A stretch of DNA of 64,000 bases from Marinovum algicola (lineage in GTDB: Bacteria; Pseudomonadota; Alphaproteobacteria; Rhodobacterales; Rhodobacteraceae): assembly GCF_900109145.1 (NCBI RefSeq), contig NZ_FNYY01000004.1:234388-298387 (forward strand), given 5' to 3'. A model generated the notes under the pieces. That model ran no database searches. It was not told the origin of the DNA and saw only the letters and a list, made by a program, of their open reading frames with translations. Below are positions 46,381-54,507 of the stretch, one piece after another. Each line of letters starts with the position of its first letter. Position 1 is the stretch's first letter. The translations under genes were made by a program, and so were the position numbers.

Positions 46381-46462
46381 CCGGTAATCCCGTTTGCCCC
46401 CGGCTCCCGGAGGTACAGTCAAATTGAGGTAAAATTGCGGCGCCTTCCGGTTGAAGCGTCAT
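46370..46462 (-). CDS. possible 30-codon leader reading frame overlapping the PKS start
   Basis: Between the flippase stop and the PKS start, an ATG at 46462 is preceded by GGGGAGGAAAA at ideal spacing. It opens a 30-codon frame (starting MTLQPEGAA, ending GLPDVC) that stops at 46370-46372, inside the PKS gene in another frame. The PKS start at 46380 has only a poor ribosome-binding site, so translation of the leader could deliver ribosomes to it. No conserved peptide is recognised; it may equally be a chance frame. Confidence 0.35.
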   Translation of the reverse strand: MTLQPEGAAILPQFDCTSGSRGQTGLPDVC

Positions 46463-46484
46463 CGCGTTTTCCTCCCCTTGTCGC

Positions 46485-47864
46485 TCATGGCAGTGCCGCC
46501 GGCATCACCCCGGGCATCAGCCGCAGGATCGCGTCGCCATTGATCATCCAGGCGCCCAGCGCGATCCCCACACCGACAGCGGCAAAGACCATGTCATGCA
46601 GCGGATCCCAGGCCTGCATCTTGCGCGCCAGCCGCACCACCATCGGATAGACCGCGATCATCGCGATCCCCTGCCCGGCCAGCGCCCCAAGCAAGCCGCC
46701 GAATTGCAGCCCGGCCAGCAGTCCTGTCACCATCAGGCAGGCCCGCGTCGCCTGAAGCAAGAAAAAACGCCGGCTGTCGCCTGCGGCTACGGCAGCCTGG
46801 TCATAGGTCAGCGCCGCGATCAGCGGAATCTGCGCGATGGCGATCACCACGGCGACCGGCCCGGCCAGAGCATAACGCGGGTCGTAAAGCAGGTCGACAA
46901 GCCAGACACCCGAGGCGGCAAACACCGCCTGAAGCGCCATCAGCCCGGTCGAGACCAGACCCCGCATCTTGCGCAGCTTGGCAAAATTCGCCGGATCGGC
47001 GCCAGGCGGGGTTTCGCGATAGATCGGGATCAGCACCTTGCGGGTGATCATCAGCCCCAGCAGCATCGGAAAGGAGGCCAGGAAAAAGCCGATATTGTAG
47101 ACGCCGAACTGATCGATCGGCAGATAGCGGCCAAGGATGATCTTGTCGCCCTGATGATAGAGAAAGCCCACCAGTGTCGACAGGAAGATCCATTTGCCGA
47201 AATGGATCAACTCCTGCGCCGCCGGCTTTTCCCAGCGCAGGTGGTTGCGGCGCCCGGGCAGAAAGGCGGTGTTGAGCCAGAGCTGGACCAGGGCCGAAAG
47301 CAGCCCCGAGACGACCAGCGCCCAGACCGAGCGCAGCCAGAAGGCCAGCGCCACCGCGGTGACGATGCCGATCACCTGGGTCGCGATATCCAGAAGCGTC
47401 ACCCGACCCAGCATCAGATGCCGGTTGGCGGTTTCCATCTTGGTCGGGTTGAAGCCCTGCACGATCAGGGTCAGCCCCATGGCGGGCAAGAGCAACAGCA
47501 GCATCGGCTCGCCGTAGATCTGCGACACCGGCCAGGCCAGAGCGCAGGCGGCCAGCCAGAGACAGAAACCGCGCACCACCTGGATGGTCCAGGCGGTGTC
47601 GAGGAAATCGGCATCGTCGCCGCGCTTGCTCTGCTGGATCGCGGGGGCGACGCCGACATCGGAAAACATCTGCAAACCCTGAAGAAACACCATCGTCAGG
47701 GCCATCATGCCGAAAGCCTCGGGAAACAGCAGCCGTGTCAGGATCAGGTTCGAGGCCAGCCGGATCAATTGCGCGCTGCCGAACCCGCCCAGGGTGAACA
47801 GCGCCGAACGCAGCGCCCGGGCCGTCAGCGAGCTGCCGCGGAATATCTGCATCACCGCGATCAT
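46485..47864 (-). CDS. Wzx-type lipid-linked oligosaccharide flippase
   Basis: This 459-residue integral membrane protein has 12 or so predicted helices of the MOP (MATE-like) flippase superfamily. The N-terminus is characteristic: ALFTLGGFGSAQLIRLASNL followed by ILTRLLFPEAFGMMAL. The RGDDADFLDTAWTIQVVRG loop is also typical of polysaccharide flippases. It should move the undecaprenyl-linked repeat unit, possibly carrying the polyketide/peptide decoration, across the inner membrane. It overlaps the upstream GT2 gene by four bases and lies upstream of the PKS in the same operon. Confidence 0.9.
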   Translation of the reverse strand: MIAVMQIFRGSSLTARALRSALFTLGGFGSAQLIRLASNLILTRLLFPEAFGMMALTMVFLQGLQMFSDVGVAPAIQQSKRGDDADFLDTAWTIQVVRGFCLWLAACALAWPVSQIYGEPMLLLLLPAMGLTLIVQGFNPTKMETANRHLMLGRVTLLDIATQVIGIVTAVALAFWLRSVWALVVSGLLSALVQLWLNTAFLPGRRNHLRWEKPAAQELIHFGKWIFLSTLVGFLYHQGDKIILGRYLPIDQFGVYNIGFFLASFPMLLGLMITRKVLIPIYRETPPGADPANFAKLRKMRGLVSTGLMALQAVFAASGVWLVDLLYDPRYALAGPVAVVIAIAQIPLIAALTYDQAAVAAGDSRRFFLLQATRACLMVTGLLAGLQFGGLLGALAGQGIAMIAVYPMVVRLARKMQAWDPLHDMVFAAVGVGIALGAWMINGDAILRLMPGVMPAALP

Positions 47865-48745
47865 CGGCCCCGGCTCCAGCCCTTGTCGGTGCCAAGACGG
47901 GTGGCCAGGGCGACGCCGGCATAGACGGCAAACCCCGCCGGATCGTTCAGCGCCAGGCGCAGCTTGCCGGCGGCGCCCAGCGGCGGTTTTTCGTCATTGG
48001 CGGCCAGCGCCGGATACAACCGCCGTATCTCAGTCACGCCGATGTTCTGCCGCCGCCGCACCCGCACCAGCGCGCGCCACCCCTCGACCAGCGGCCAGCG
48101 ATAGCGGCCCGGCACGGCATGGCGTTCGGCCGCGCTGAAATGCAGCCTGGCAAAGGTGTCGTCAGAGATGATCGGCGGCCAGTCGGCCCAGCGCGCGCGC
48201 CCCGCGGCGTTCACCGCGAACAATCCGCAGCCCGGCACGCCCCGGGCGATGAAGGGCACCTGACGATAAACCCGGGCATAGGCCCGCGAGACGGCGCTGC
48301 GCGGCTGGACAATCTCCAGCGTGCCACTGCCATAGGCCGGCACGGGGCCGCTCAGATGCTCTGCCAATTGTCCCAAAACGTCCTCGTAAACCGTCACATC
48401 CGCATCGAGATAAGCACGCACCGGCGCCGCGGCAATCGCGTCGCCGGCATTGAGCGCCGCGATCTTGCTGCCCTCGGCCAGTTCCAGCACGTCGAGCCGC
48501 CAGCCTCGGGCGTCAAAGCCGGGCCCCATCGCGCGCGCCAGATCGGCGGTCGCGTCCCGGCAGCCGTTGGCCACAACCACGACCTGCGCCCGCATCGGCC
48601 CACGTGACGCCAGAACCGCGGCGAGGCAGGCCCGAATCCAGGCCGCCTCGTCATGTGCGGGAATGACGACGGTCAGGTCGAAAGAAGCCTCAGGTGGCAC
48701 GGCAGGGCCTCTTGTTCGAATAAGTTCTGCATCCAGACTATACAT
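47861..48745 (-). CDS. family 2 glycosyltransferase
   Basis: This 294-residue GT-A protein is the first gene of the minus-strand operon. DLTVVIPAHDEAAWIRACL begins the catalytic fold, VVVVANGCRDAT is the nucleotide-binding loop, and AYLDADVTVYEDVL holds the D-x-D metal site. FVYSDDTF-like ISDDTFARLHF is the acceptor/catalytic acidic segment. The C-terminal third is basic and lacks clear membrane helices. The ATG at 48745 was chosen because upstream starts would run into the divergent gene that begins 51 bases away; no good ribosome-binding site is visible. Confidence 0.88.
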   Translation of the reverse strand: MYSLDAELIRTRGPAVPPEASFDLTVVIPAHDEAAWIRACLAAVLASRGPMRAQVVVVANGCRDATADLARAMGPGFDARGWRLDVLELAEGSKIAALNAGDAIAAAPVRAYLDADVTVYEDVLGQLAEHLSGPVPAYGSGTLEIVQPRSAVSRAYARVYRQVPFIARGVPGCGLFAVNAAGRARWADWPPIISDDTFARLHFSAAERHAVPGRYRWPLVEGWRALVRVRRRQNIGVTEIRRLYPALAANDEKPPLGAAGKLRLALNDPAGFAVYAGVALATRLGTDKGWSRGR

Positions 48746-48796
48746 GCAACTGTGGCCAAACGATGATGCAGCGCAGAAAATCTGTGGAAAGTGCAT

Positions 48797-50056
48797 ATGT
48801 CCCTGCCGCAAAAGCTCGGTTACTTAGTGCCTCAGTTTCCGGGGCAGACACATATCTTTTTCTGGCGCGAGATTGCCGCGCTCGAGGCGATGGGCGTGGC
48901 GCCGGTGCTGTTTTCCACCCGCCGCCCGCCACCGGGACTGATTGCCCACGACTGGTCGCAGGCGGCGATGGCGCGGACCACCTATCTCGGCGAGGTCTCG
49001 CTGCGTCGGGCGCTCCGGGTCCTGCCGCGGCTGCCCTGGGGCGAACTCCTGCGCGAGGTCGGGCGCGACGGCACCTCGGTGCTGAAAGACGTGCTGATCT
49101 GCGCCGCCGCCGGCGACGCACTGCGCGATCATTGTCGGCGCGAGGGGGTTTCGCATGTGCATGTGCATTCCTGTGCCCGGGGTGCCCTGATCGCCGCTTT
49201 CGCGCGGCATCTGGGCGGTCCGGGCTATTCGCTGACGTTGCATGGGCCGCTTTCCGACTACGGCCGGGGCCAGCGCTACAAATGGCGGCACGCCCGGTTT
49301 GCCACGGTGATCACCCGCAGGCTGATCGCCGAAATGCAGGCCGAACAACCTGCGGATCTGCCGCCGATGATCCTGCGGCCGATGGGGGTCGACACCGAGT
49401 ACCTGCGCCGCGACACGCCTTACGAACCGGTGCAACCCGGCGCGCCGCTGCGGGTCTTTGCCTGCGGCCGGCTCAACGTGGTCAAGGGCCATCAGGATCT
49501 GATCGAGGCGGTGCGCCAGCTGCGCGCCGCCGGCCATGACGTCCGCCTCGAGATCGCCGGACAAGACGACGCCGGCGGCAGCGGGTTCCGCCTGGTTCTG
49601 GAACAGCTGATCCGGCAGCACGGGCTGGGCGAACACGTGCGCCTGCTGGGCGCGATCGACGCGGCGGCGGTGAAGGCCAAGCTGCTCGACGCGCATGTCT
49701 TTGCGCTGGCGAGCTGGCACGAGCCGCTGGGCGTGGCCTACATGGAGGCGATCGCCTGCGGCGTGCCCACCATCGGCACCGATGCCGGCGGCGTGCCCGA
49801 GCTGATCGACGATGGGGTCGAGGGGCTGCTGGTGCCGCCGAAAGCACCTGCGGCCCTGGCCGCCGCGCTGCTCCGGATCGCCGGGGATCCGCAGCTTGCG
49901 CAACGGCTCAGCGCCACCGGCCGCGCCCGGATCGAACGCGACTACGCCGCGCGGCTCGGGGCCGAAGTGATCGTCGATCAGATGCGCAAGGCCCTGACGC
50001 GCGAGGGGGCCGGCGCCCGCCCCGGGCCTGATCCGGGGCCTCCCGGTGGGCACTGA
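48797..50056 (+). CDS. family 4 glycosyltransferase
   Basis: This 419-residue GT-B transferase starts LGYLVPQFPGQTHIFFWREI and has SLTLHGPLSDYGRGQRYKW in the acceptor domain. The donor domain carries VFACGRLNVVKGHQDLIEAV and FALASWHEPLGVAYMEAIAC with the E-x7-E motif. It is an EPS-type GT4, similar in layout to the GT4 at 27359. It is transcribed alone from a 51-base divergent promoter gap. The last dozen residues, GPDPGPPGGH, are encoded by a palindromic intergenic-type repeat (50021-50040), so its C-terminus looks extended into repeat DNA. GTG at 48791 is an alternative start. Confidence 0.9.
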   Translation: MSLPQKLGYLVPQFPGQTHIFFWREIAALEAMGVAPVLFSTRRPPPGLIAHDWSQAAMARTTYLGEVSLRRALRVLPRLPWGELLREVGRDGTSVLKDVLICAAAGDALRDHCRREGVSHVHVHSCARGALIAAFARHLGGPGYSLTLHGPLSDYGRGQRYKWRHARFATVITRRLIAEMQAEQPADLPPMILRPMGVDTEYLRRDTPYEPVQPGAPLRVFACGRLNVVKGHQDLIEAVRQLRAAGHDVRLEIAGQDDAGGSGFRLVLEQLIRQHGLGEHVRLLGAIDAAAVKAKLLDAHVFALASWHEPLGVAYMEAIACGVPTIGTDAGGVPELIDDGVEGLLVPPKAPAALAAALLRIAGDPQLAQRLSATGRARIERDYAARLGAEVIVDQMRKALTREGAGARPGPDPGPPGGH

Positions 50057-50084
50057 CGAAGCGGTCCCGGAGCGGCTCCGGGAC
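50021..50084. terminator. repeat-derived palindrome plus hairpin between convergent genes
   Basis: CCCGGGCCTGATCCGGGG at 50021-50038 is related to the palindrome at 17624-17640 and lies inside the end of the glycosyltransferase gene. A perfect nine-base-pair GTCCCGGAG/CTCCGGGAC hairpin follows at 50064-50084, between the convergent glycosyltransferase and binding-protein genes. It can serve both strands but lacks a U-run. Confidence 0.5.
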
Positions 50085-50107
50085 GGGCGGGCGCAGGCGC
50101 GCGCGCC

Positions 50108-51142
50108 TCACTCCTGCAAGATCGCGTTGGTCCATTCGTTCTCGAAGGCGGCGCGTTTGAGCCGGTCGAGATAGACCAGCAGCCCGGGGCCGAGGTTGAT
50201 CCGGCTCAGCGCCATCTCGCTGTTGCTCAGCCAGCGGTCGACCGACAGCAGCGGATCGCGGCCAAAGGCCTGGGCCAGGACGTGATCGACGAAATCGCCG
50301 GCCAGCTCCGGCTCCGGCGCGCCCTGCGGGATGACGGCGGTGCGCAGCATGATGGTGGTGAAATCCGACGGCAGGATGATGCTGATCCCCGACAGGTCCT
50401 GGCGCTGCAAGGCATAGCTGCCCAGCACGTTGTAGGCGACGAACAGATCGCCGCCGGAAACCGCATCGATCATCTGCGACGAGCAGCAATAGAGCCGCGC
50501 GCCAAGCCCGCCCATCACCTCGGTCAGCCGCCAGTAGGTTTCCGACACCCGGCTTTCCTGCGTCGCGAAGAGATAGCCCAGACCCGATTCGCGCACGTCG
50601 TAGGTGCCCACTTTGCCGCGAAACCGCTCGGGATTGCGGCGCAGCACGTCGATCAGGTCCTGGCGGCTGCGCGGAATGCCCTCGGCGGCAAAGGCGGCGT
50701 CGGATACGACAATCGCCGCCGGCTCCTGGGTGAAGGCAAAGACCATGTCGTTCCACTTGGCCCAGGCCGGCACCTCGCGCGTCACCTCGGAGCTGTGGCG
50801 CTGCACATGGCCATCGTTGGCCAGCTTGGTCTGAAGATCCATGGCGCTGGAAATCACCAGGTCATAGGCATCGCCCCCGTCGGTCGCGGCCTGCATCACA
50901 TCGGTGGAACTGGCGACGATGTAGTCGATGCCGATCTCCGGCGCGGTGCGAAGGTAGCTCTCGATCCGCGGCGCAAAGATCGCGGTGTCGGTGGTCGAGA
51001 GGATGCGCAGGCTGCGCGCGGCATCCGCGGGGCCGAAACGCCGGCGATCCTCGATCTCGAGTGCCGCCGCCAGGCTGGCGCAGATCATCAGCAGCGCGGC
51101 CGGGACAGACCTCAGGGCAAGGGAAAGAGCAGACTGGCGCAT
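50108..51142 (-). CDS. periplasmic ABC-type substrate-binding protein linked to TctD/TctE
   Basis: This 344-residue secreted protein has a signal peptide (1-26, ending SLAAALE) and the two-lobed fold of Fe(III)/small-anion-type solute-binding proteins (LRILSTTDTAIFAPRIESYL, VASSTDVMQAATDGG, GDLFVAYNVLGSYAL). No permease or ATPase gene is next to it. It is the third gene of a minus-strand operon after a response regulator and a sensor kinase, overlapping the kinase gene by 31 bases. It may present ligand to the kinase rather than to a transporter. GGAGG six bases before ATG supports the start. Confidence 0.85.
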   Translation of the reverse strand: MRQSALSLALRSVPAALLMICASLAAALEIEDRRRFGPADAARSLRILSTTDTAIFAPRIESYLRTAPEIGIDYIVASSTDVMQAATDGGDAYDLVISSAMDLQTKLANDGHVQRHSSEVTREVPAWAKWNDMVFAFTQEPAAIVVSDAAFAAEGIPRSRQDLIDVLRRNPERFRGKVGTYDVRESGLGYLFATQESRVSETYWRLTEVMGGLGARLYCCSSQMIDAVSGGDLFVAYNVLGSYALQRQDLSGISIILPSDFTTIMLRTAVIPQGAPEPELAGDFVDHVLAQAFGRDPLLSVDRWLSNSEMALSRINLGPGLLVYLDRLKRAAFENEWTNAILQE

Positions 51143-52488
51143 GCACCGCCTCCGTGTTGATTATCGAGGTGCAGCCGGCCGCCATGGGCGGTGACAACAT
51201 CCTGAACGATGGTCAGCCCGAGTCCCGAGCCGATGACGCCCTTGGCATTGCTGCCGCGCGCGAAACGTTCAGTCAGGGCGGCGCTGGTGCCCGGCGGAAA
51301 GCCGGGGCCCTCGTCGCGCACCTCGAGCCGGACGGCCCGCGCGTCGCGGCGCAGCGAGATCTCGATCCTGGTGTCGGCGGGGCTGTATTTGACGGCATTG
51401 TCCAGCAGGTTGCGGACGGCACTTTGCAGCAGGATGGCATCGCCGCTGATCGTCGCCGGGTCGGCATGGGGGATGTCGAGCCCGATGTCGGCGATCTCGG
51501 CCACCGGGCGGATGCGTTCCACCGCGTCGCGCATCAGCGCCCTGAGATCGACCCTGTCGCGCGGCAGGCTGTCGAGCCGGAACGAGACCATGGCGTGATC
51601 GAGCAACTGCCCCGCGGTCCGCGAGCTTTCGTCGATCGCCTCGATCATCTCGGCCATGGCCTTGCGGTTCTCGGGTTTGTGGATCTGGCGCTGGATGATC
51701 TCGGCCTTGGTGCGCACCACCGCCAGCGGCGTGCGTACCCTGTGGGCAGCCTCGGCGATGAAATCCTCGGACCGGTTGAGCGAGGCTTCGAGCCGCGCCA
51801 TGAAGCCGTTGAGCGAGGTCACGAGGCGCGCCATTTCCTGCGGCACCGGCGCGTTTACCGGGCGCAGATCGGTCGGGCCGCGGCGCGAGACCGAGGCGGT
51901 CAGCCGGTCGAGCGGCTGGATCGTGGCGCGGGCGATCAGCAGCGCCAGCACCACGGTCAGCGCAAAGAACCCCGCACCGACGGCAAGCGACAGCCGCGAG
52001 GTCCAGGCCAGGGTCTGGCGCTGGCCCGACAAGGTCTGGGCGACGCTGACCTCGAGCACATTGCGGCCGAGATCGGTGGCGAAGGGCCGCGTGACGGCGG
52101 CGATCCGCACCGCCTCGCCCAGAAATTCCGCCGAGAGCTGCGCCGTGCCCCGCGCGCCCACCCGCGGCGGGCGCGGCAGCTCGGCATAGCCGGTGAGCAG
52201 CTCGTCCCCCAGCCGCACCGCATAGAACACCCGCTCGTCGGTGATGCTGTCGAGCATCGAGAGCGCGGCATACGGCAGGTCGACCATGACCGAGCCATCG
52301 ACGATCCGGGCGCTGTCGATCACCGACAGCGCCGACGCGGTGAGGATATTGTCCTGGCTCTGCTGCGCCACCTGGCGTGCCACCGATTGCACCAGGAAAT
52401 AGACCAGTACCGCCAGCACCGCCGAGGCACAGAGCAGCAGCACCAGCAGCCGGCGGCGGATCGAGCCCTGGACCACCGGCCGGGTCAT
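51112..52488 (-). CDS. tctE: TctE-like sensor histidine kinase
   Basis: This 458-residue inner membrane kinase has helices at about 13-33 and 167-187 flanking a periplasmic sensor domain of the 2CSK type. A HAMP-like linker follows. The phosphorylated histidine is H249 in AEAAHRVRTPLA. The N box is NLLDNAVKYSP, and G boxes DEGPGFPPG and GSGLGLTIVQ follow. It is paired with the TctD-like regulator by a four-base overlap. Divergent tctCBA genes suggest it senses a tricarboxylate or similar acid, perhaps through the binding protein encoded next. Confidence 0.9.
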   Translation of the reverse strand: MTRPVVQGSIRRRLLVLLLCASAVLAVLVYFLVQSVARQVAQQSQDNILTASALSVIDSARIVDGSVMVDLPYAALSMLDSITDERVFYAVRLGDELLTGYAELPRPPRVGARGTAQLSAEFLGEAVRIAAVTRPFATDLGRNVLEVSVAQTLSGQRQTLAWTSRLSLAVGAGFFALTVVLALLIARATIQPLDRLTASVSRRGPTDLRPVNAPVPQEMARLVTSLNGFMARLEASLNRSEDFIAEAAHRVRTPLAVVRTKAEIIQRQIHKPENRKAMAEMIEAIDESSRTAGQLLDHAMVSFRLDSLPRDRVDLRALMRDAVERIRPVAEIADIGLDIPHADPATISGDAILLQSAVRNLLDNAVKYSPADTRIEISLRRDARAVRLEVRDEGPGFPPGTSAALTERFARGSNAKGVIGSGLGLTIVQDVVTAHGGRLHLDNQHGGGACASLLFPLP

Positions 52489-53150
52489 GTCTGCTCCAGC
52501 TTGTAGCCCAGACCACGCACGGTGGTGATGGTCACATCCGAGCCGGCCAGATGCTTGCGAAGCCGCGCCACATAGACCTCGATGGCGTTTTCCGAGACCT
52601 CCTCGTCATACGAAAACAGCCGGTCGACCAACGCCGGCTTGGAAAAGATCATCCCCGGCGCATTGATCAGAACCTCAAAGAGCCGCAGCTCCCTGGTGCG
52701 CAACTGGGTCGCGGCGGCGCCGACATGCAGCACGCCGGAGGCGGAATCGAAACGAATCGCCCCGAGGCTCAGCACGCTGCTGGCGCTGCTGCCCCGGCGC
52801 CGCAACACCGCCCGGCACCGCGCCTCGAGCTCGGCGAAATCGATCGGTTTGACCATGTAATCGTCGGCCCCGAGATCGAGCAGGCTGATCCTGTCCGAGA
52901 TTTCCGAGCGGGCGGTCAGTACGATGGTGGGGGTGCGGTTCTCGGTCAGCCGCAGGTGGGTGAGAAAGCTGCTTCCGTCACCGTCCGGCAACATAATATC
53001 CAGCAAAATCATATCGTAAGAGGTGGTCGCCACGTAATCCCGCGCGGTCTCGAGATCGCCGGCATGATCGACGACATGGCCGTCGAGACTGAGCCGGTCG
53101 ACCACCGCCGCCGCCAGCGGCGCATTGTCCTCGATCAGTAAAAAACGCAC
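52485..53150 (-). CDS. tctD: TctD-like OmpR-family response regulator
   Basis: This 221-residue regulator has a receiver domain with the acidic pair in LLIEDNAPLA, phosphoacceptor D51 in DMILLDIMLPDGDG and the lysine in DYMVKPIDFAE. The winged-helix domain ends ITTVRGLGYKLEQT. In the known TctD system the regulator activates the tricarboxylate transporter genes; here tctC is divergent with 109 bases between them, and a direct repeat suited to this regulator class lies in that gap. It heads a three-gene operon with tctE and a binding protein. Confidence 0.9.
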   Translation of the reverse strand: MRFLLIEDNAPLAAAVVDRLSLDGHVVDHAGDLETARDYVATTSYDMILLDIMLPDGDGSSFLTHLRLTENRTPTIVLTARSEISDRISLLDLGADDYMVKPIDFAELEARCRAVLRRRGSSASSVLSLGAIRFDSASGVLHVGAAATQLRTRELRLFEVLINAPGMIFSKPALVDRLFSYDEEVSENAIEVYVARLRKHLAGSDVTITTVRGLGYKLEQT

Positions 53151-53175
53151 GCCGCTCCCTACCCTTCCGCGTCCC

Positions 53176-53193
53176 GTGTCAGCTTGGTGTCAG
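53176..53193. promoter_or_regulatory. tandem GTGTCAG direct repeat, likely TctD operator
   Basis: GTGTCAG occurs at 53176-53182 and again at 53187-53193, an 11-base period, in the 109-base gap between tctD and tctC. OmpR-family regulators bind as tandem dimers to direct repeats with about one helical turn spacing, so this is a fitting site. It would activate tctC and could autoregulate tctD. Confidence 0.55.
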
Positions 53194-53259
53194 GTTACGG
53201 GACCAAACCCCTCTCACATGACGCGCATATGCCATGCCGTCAAACGGGAGGAACAACTT

Positions 53260-54240
53260 ATGACATTCGAACTGGGCCGTCGCGCCCTTCTGGCCGCGGC
53301 TGCGGCCGTCGCATTCACCGGGTCGGCGCTGGCCGAAAGCCACCAGGTGCTCGACAAGGTGCATTTCCTGATCCCCGGCGGCGCCGGCGGCGGCTGGGAC
53401 GGCACCGCGCGCGGCACCGGCGAGGCGCTGACCAAGGCGGGTCTCGCAGGCACCGCATCTTACGAGAACATGTCCGGCGGCGGCGGCGGCAAGGCGATCG
53501 GCTATCTGATCGAGAACGCCGAAAGCCTGCATGACACGCTGATGGTGAATTCGACCCCGATCGTCATCCGCTCGCTCACCGGCGTCTTCCCGCACAACTT
53601 CCGCGACCTGACGCTGGTGGCCGGCACCATCGGCGATTATGCGGCGCTGGTGGTCAACGCCGACAGCGACATCGACAATATGGAAGATCTGCTGGCGGCC
53701 TTCGACGCCGATGCCAATGCCACCGCCATCGGCGGCGGTTCGGTGCCCGGCGGCATGGACCACCTGGTCGCGGCCATGGTGATGGAAGCGGCCGGCAAGG
53801 ACGCGCTGAACGTCAAATACATCCCCTATGACGCCGGCGGCAAGGCCATGGCGGCGCTGCTCTCGGGCGAGATCAAGGCACTGTCGACCGGCTTTTCCGA
53901 AGCCGTGGCCCTGGCCGAGGCGGGTGAGGTCAAGATCATCGGCGTCACCTCTGACGAACGCGTCGACGCCTACGCCGATGCGCCGACGATGAAGGAACAG
54001 GGCATCGAGACCACCTTCATCAACTGGCGCGGCTTTTTTGGCGCCCCCGGCATGCCGGAAGACAGGGTCGCCCTCTACCAGGACGCGATCGCCAAGATGT
54101 ACGACACCCCGGAATGGGAAGCCGTGCGCGCCCGCAACGGCTGGGTCAACATTCACAACCCCGGCGATGAATTCAAAGCCTTCCTCGAAGGCCAGGAAAA
54201 GGTGATCGGCGATCTGATGAAGAAGCTCGGCTTCCTCTGA
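53260..54240 (+). CDS. tctC: tripartite tricarboxylate transporter substrate-binding protein
   Basis: TctC binds citrate or a related carboxylate in the periplasm and passes it to the TctAB membrane complex. The 326-residue protein has a signal peptide (1-26, AFTGSALA then ES) and the family HFLIPGGAGGGWDGTARGTG loop that grips the carboxylate, then FINWRGFFGAPGMPED near the C-terminus. GGGAGGAA before the ATG is a strong ribosome-binding site. Two hairpin repeats lie between it and tctB, which may lower downstream expression so that binding protein is made in excess. The exact substrate is not predictable. Confidence 0.93.
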   Translation: MTFELGRRALLAAAAAVAFTGSALAESHQVLDKVHFLIPGGAGGGWDGTARGTGEALTKAGLAGTASYENMSGGGGGKAIGYLIENAESLHDTLMVNSTPIVIRSLTGVFPHNFRDLTLVAGTIGDYAALVVNADSDIDNMEDLLAAFDADANATAIGGGSVPGGMDHLVAAMVMEAAGKDALNVKYIPYDAGGKAMAALLSGEIKALSTGFSEAVALAEAGEVKIIGVTSDERVDAYADAPTMKEQGIETTFINWRGFFGAPGMPEDRVALYQDAIAKMYDTPEWEAVRARNGWVNIHNPGDEFKAFLEGQEKVIGDLMKKLGFL

Positions 54241-54252
54241 TCCGCCACCGGG

Positions 54253-54302
54253 GCGAGGGGCCAGCCCCTCGCGCTCCCCGCGGTATTTGCAGCAAGAGGA
54301 AG
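54253..54302 (+). repeat. hairpin-plus-tail intergenic repeat, copy C
   Basis: An eight-base-pair GCGAGGGG/CCCCTCGC hairpin (54253-54272) is followed by CCCCGCGGTATTTGCAGC and AAGAGGAAG. It sits twelve bases after the tctC stop and faces copy D, with which it forms an inverted pair. Confidence 0.6.
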
Positions 54303-54412
54303 GGGGGACGCCATGTCTCCCCTTCCCGAAGGCAGCGCCTTCCCCTTGCGCGGTCATCGGCTCCTCAGCCTGTACCGTGGACCCAGATTACCGCGCATTT
54401 GGTTAAATTTGT

Positions 54413-54470
54413 CTTTCCTCTTGCCGAAAATACCCTCGGGGGGCCGCCGCAGGCGGCGGGGCAACGCCCC
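54413..54470 (-). repeat. hairpin-plus-tail intergenic repeat, copy D
   Basis: Read on the minus strand, a GCCGCC/GGCGGC hairpin is followed by CCCCCCGAGGGTATTTTCGG and CAAGAGGAAAG. It is the inverted partner of copy C in the 267-base tctC-tctB gap. Nothing else was recognised in that gap. Confidence 0.6.
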
Positions 54471-54507
54471 GAACCGAGGCCGGCAGAGACCCCTCAGGAG
54501 ACCTGGA

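Noticed and set aside
40081..46650. A 2189-codon open frame on the plus strand opposite the PKS, and similar long frames opposite dxs (21290-24418), the fused oxidoreductase (29514-32585) and the NRPS (36135-39038).
   Set aside because: They are antisense shadows caused by high GC and third-position bias; they are rich in Arg, His, Gln and Gly and show no domain.
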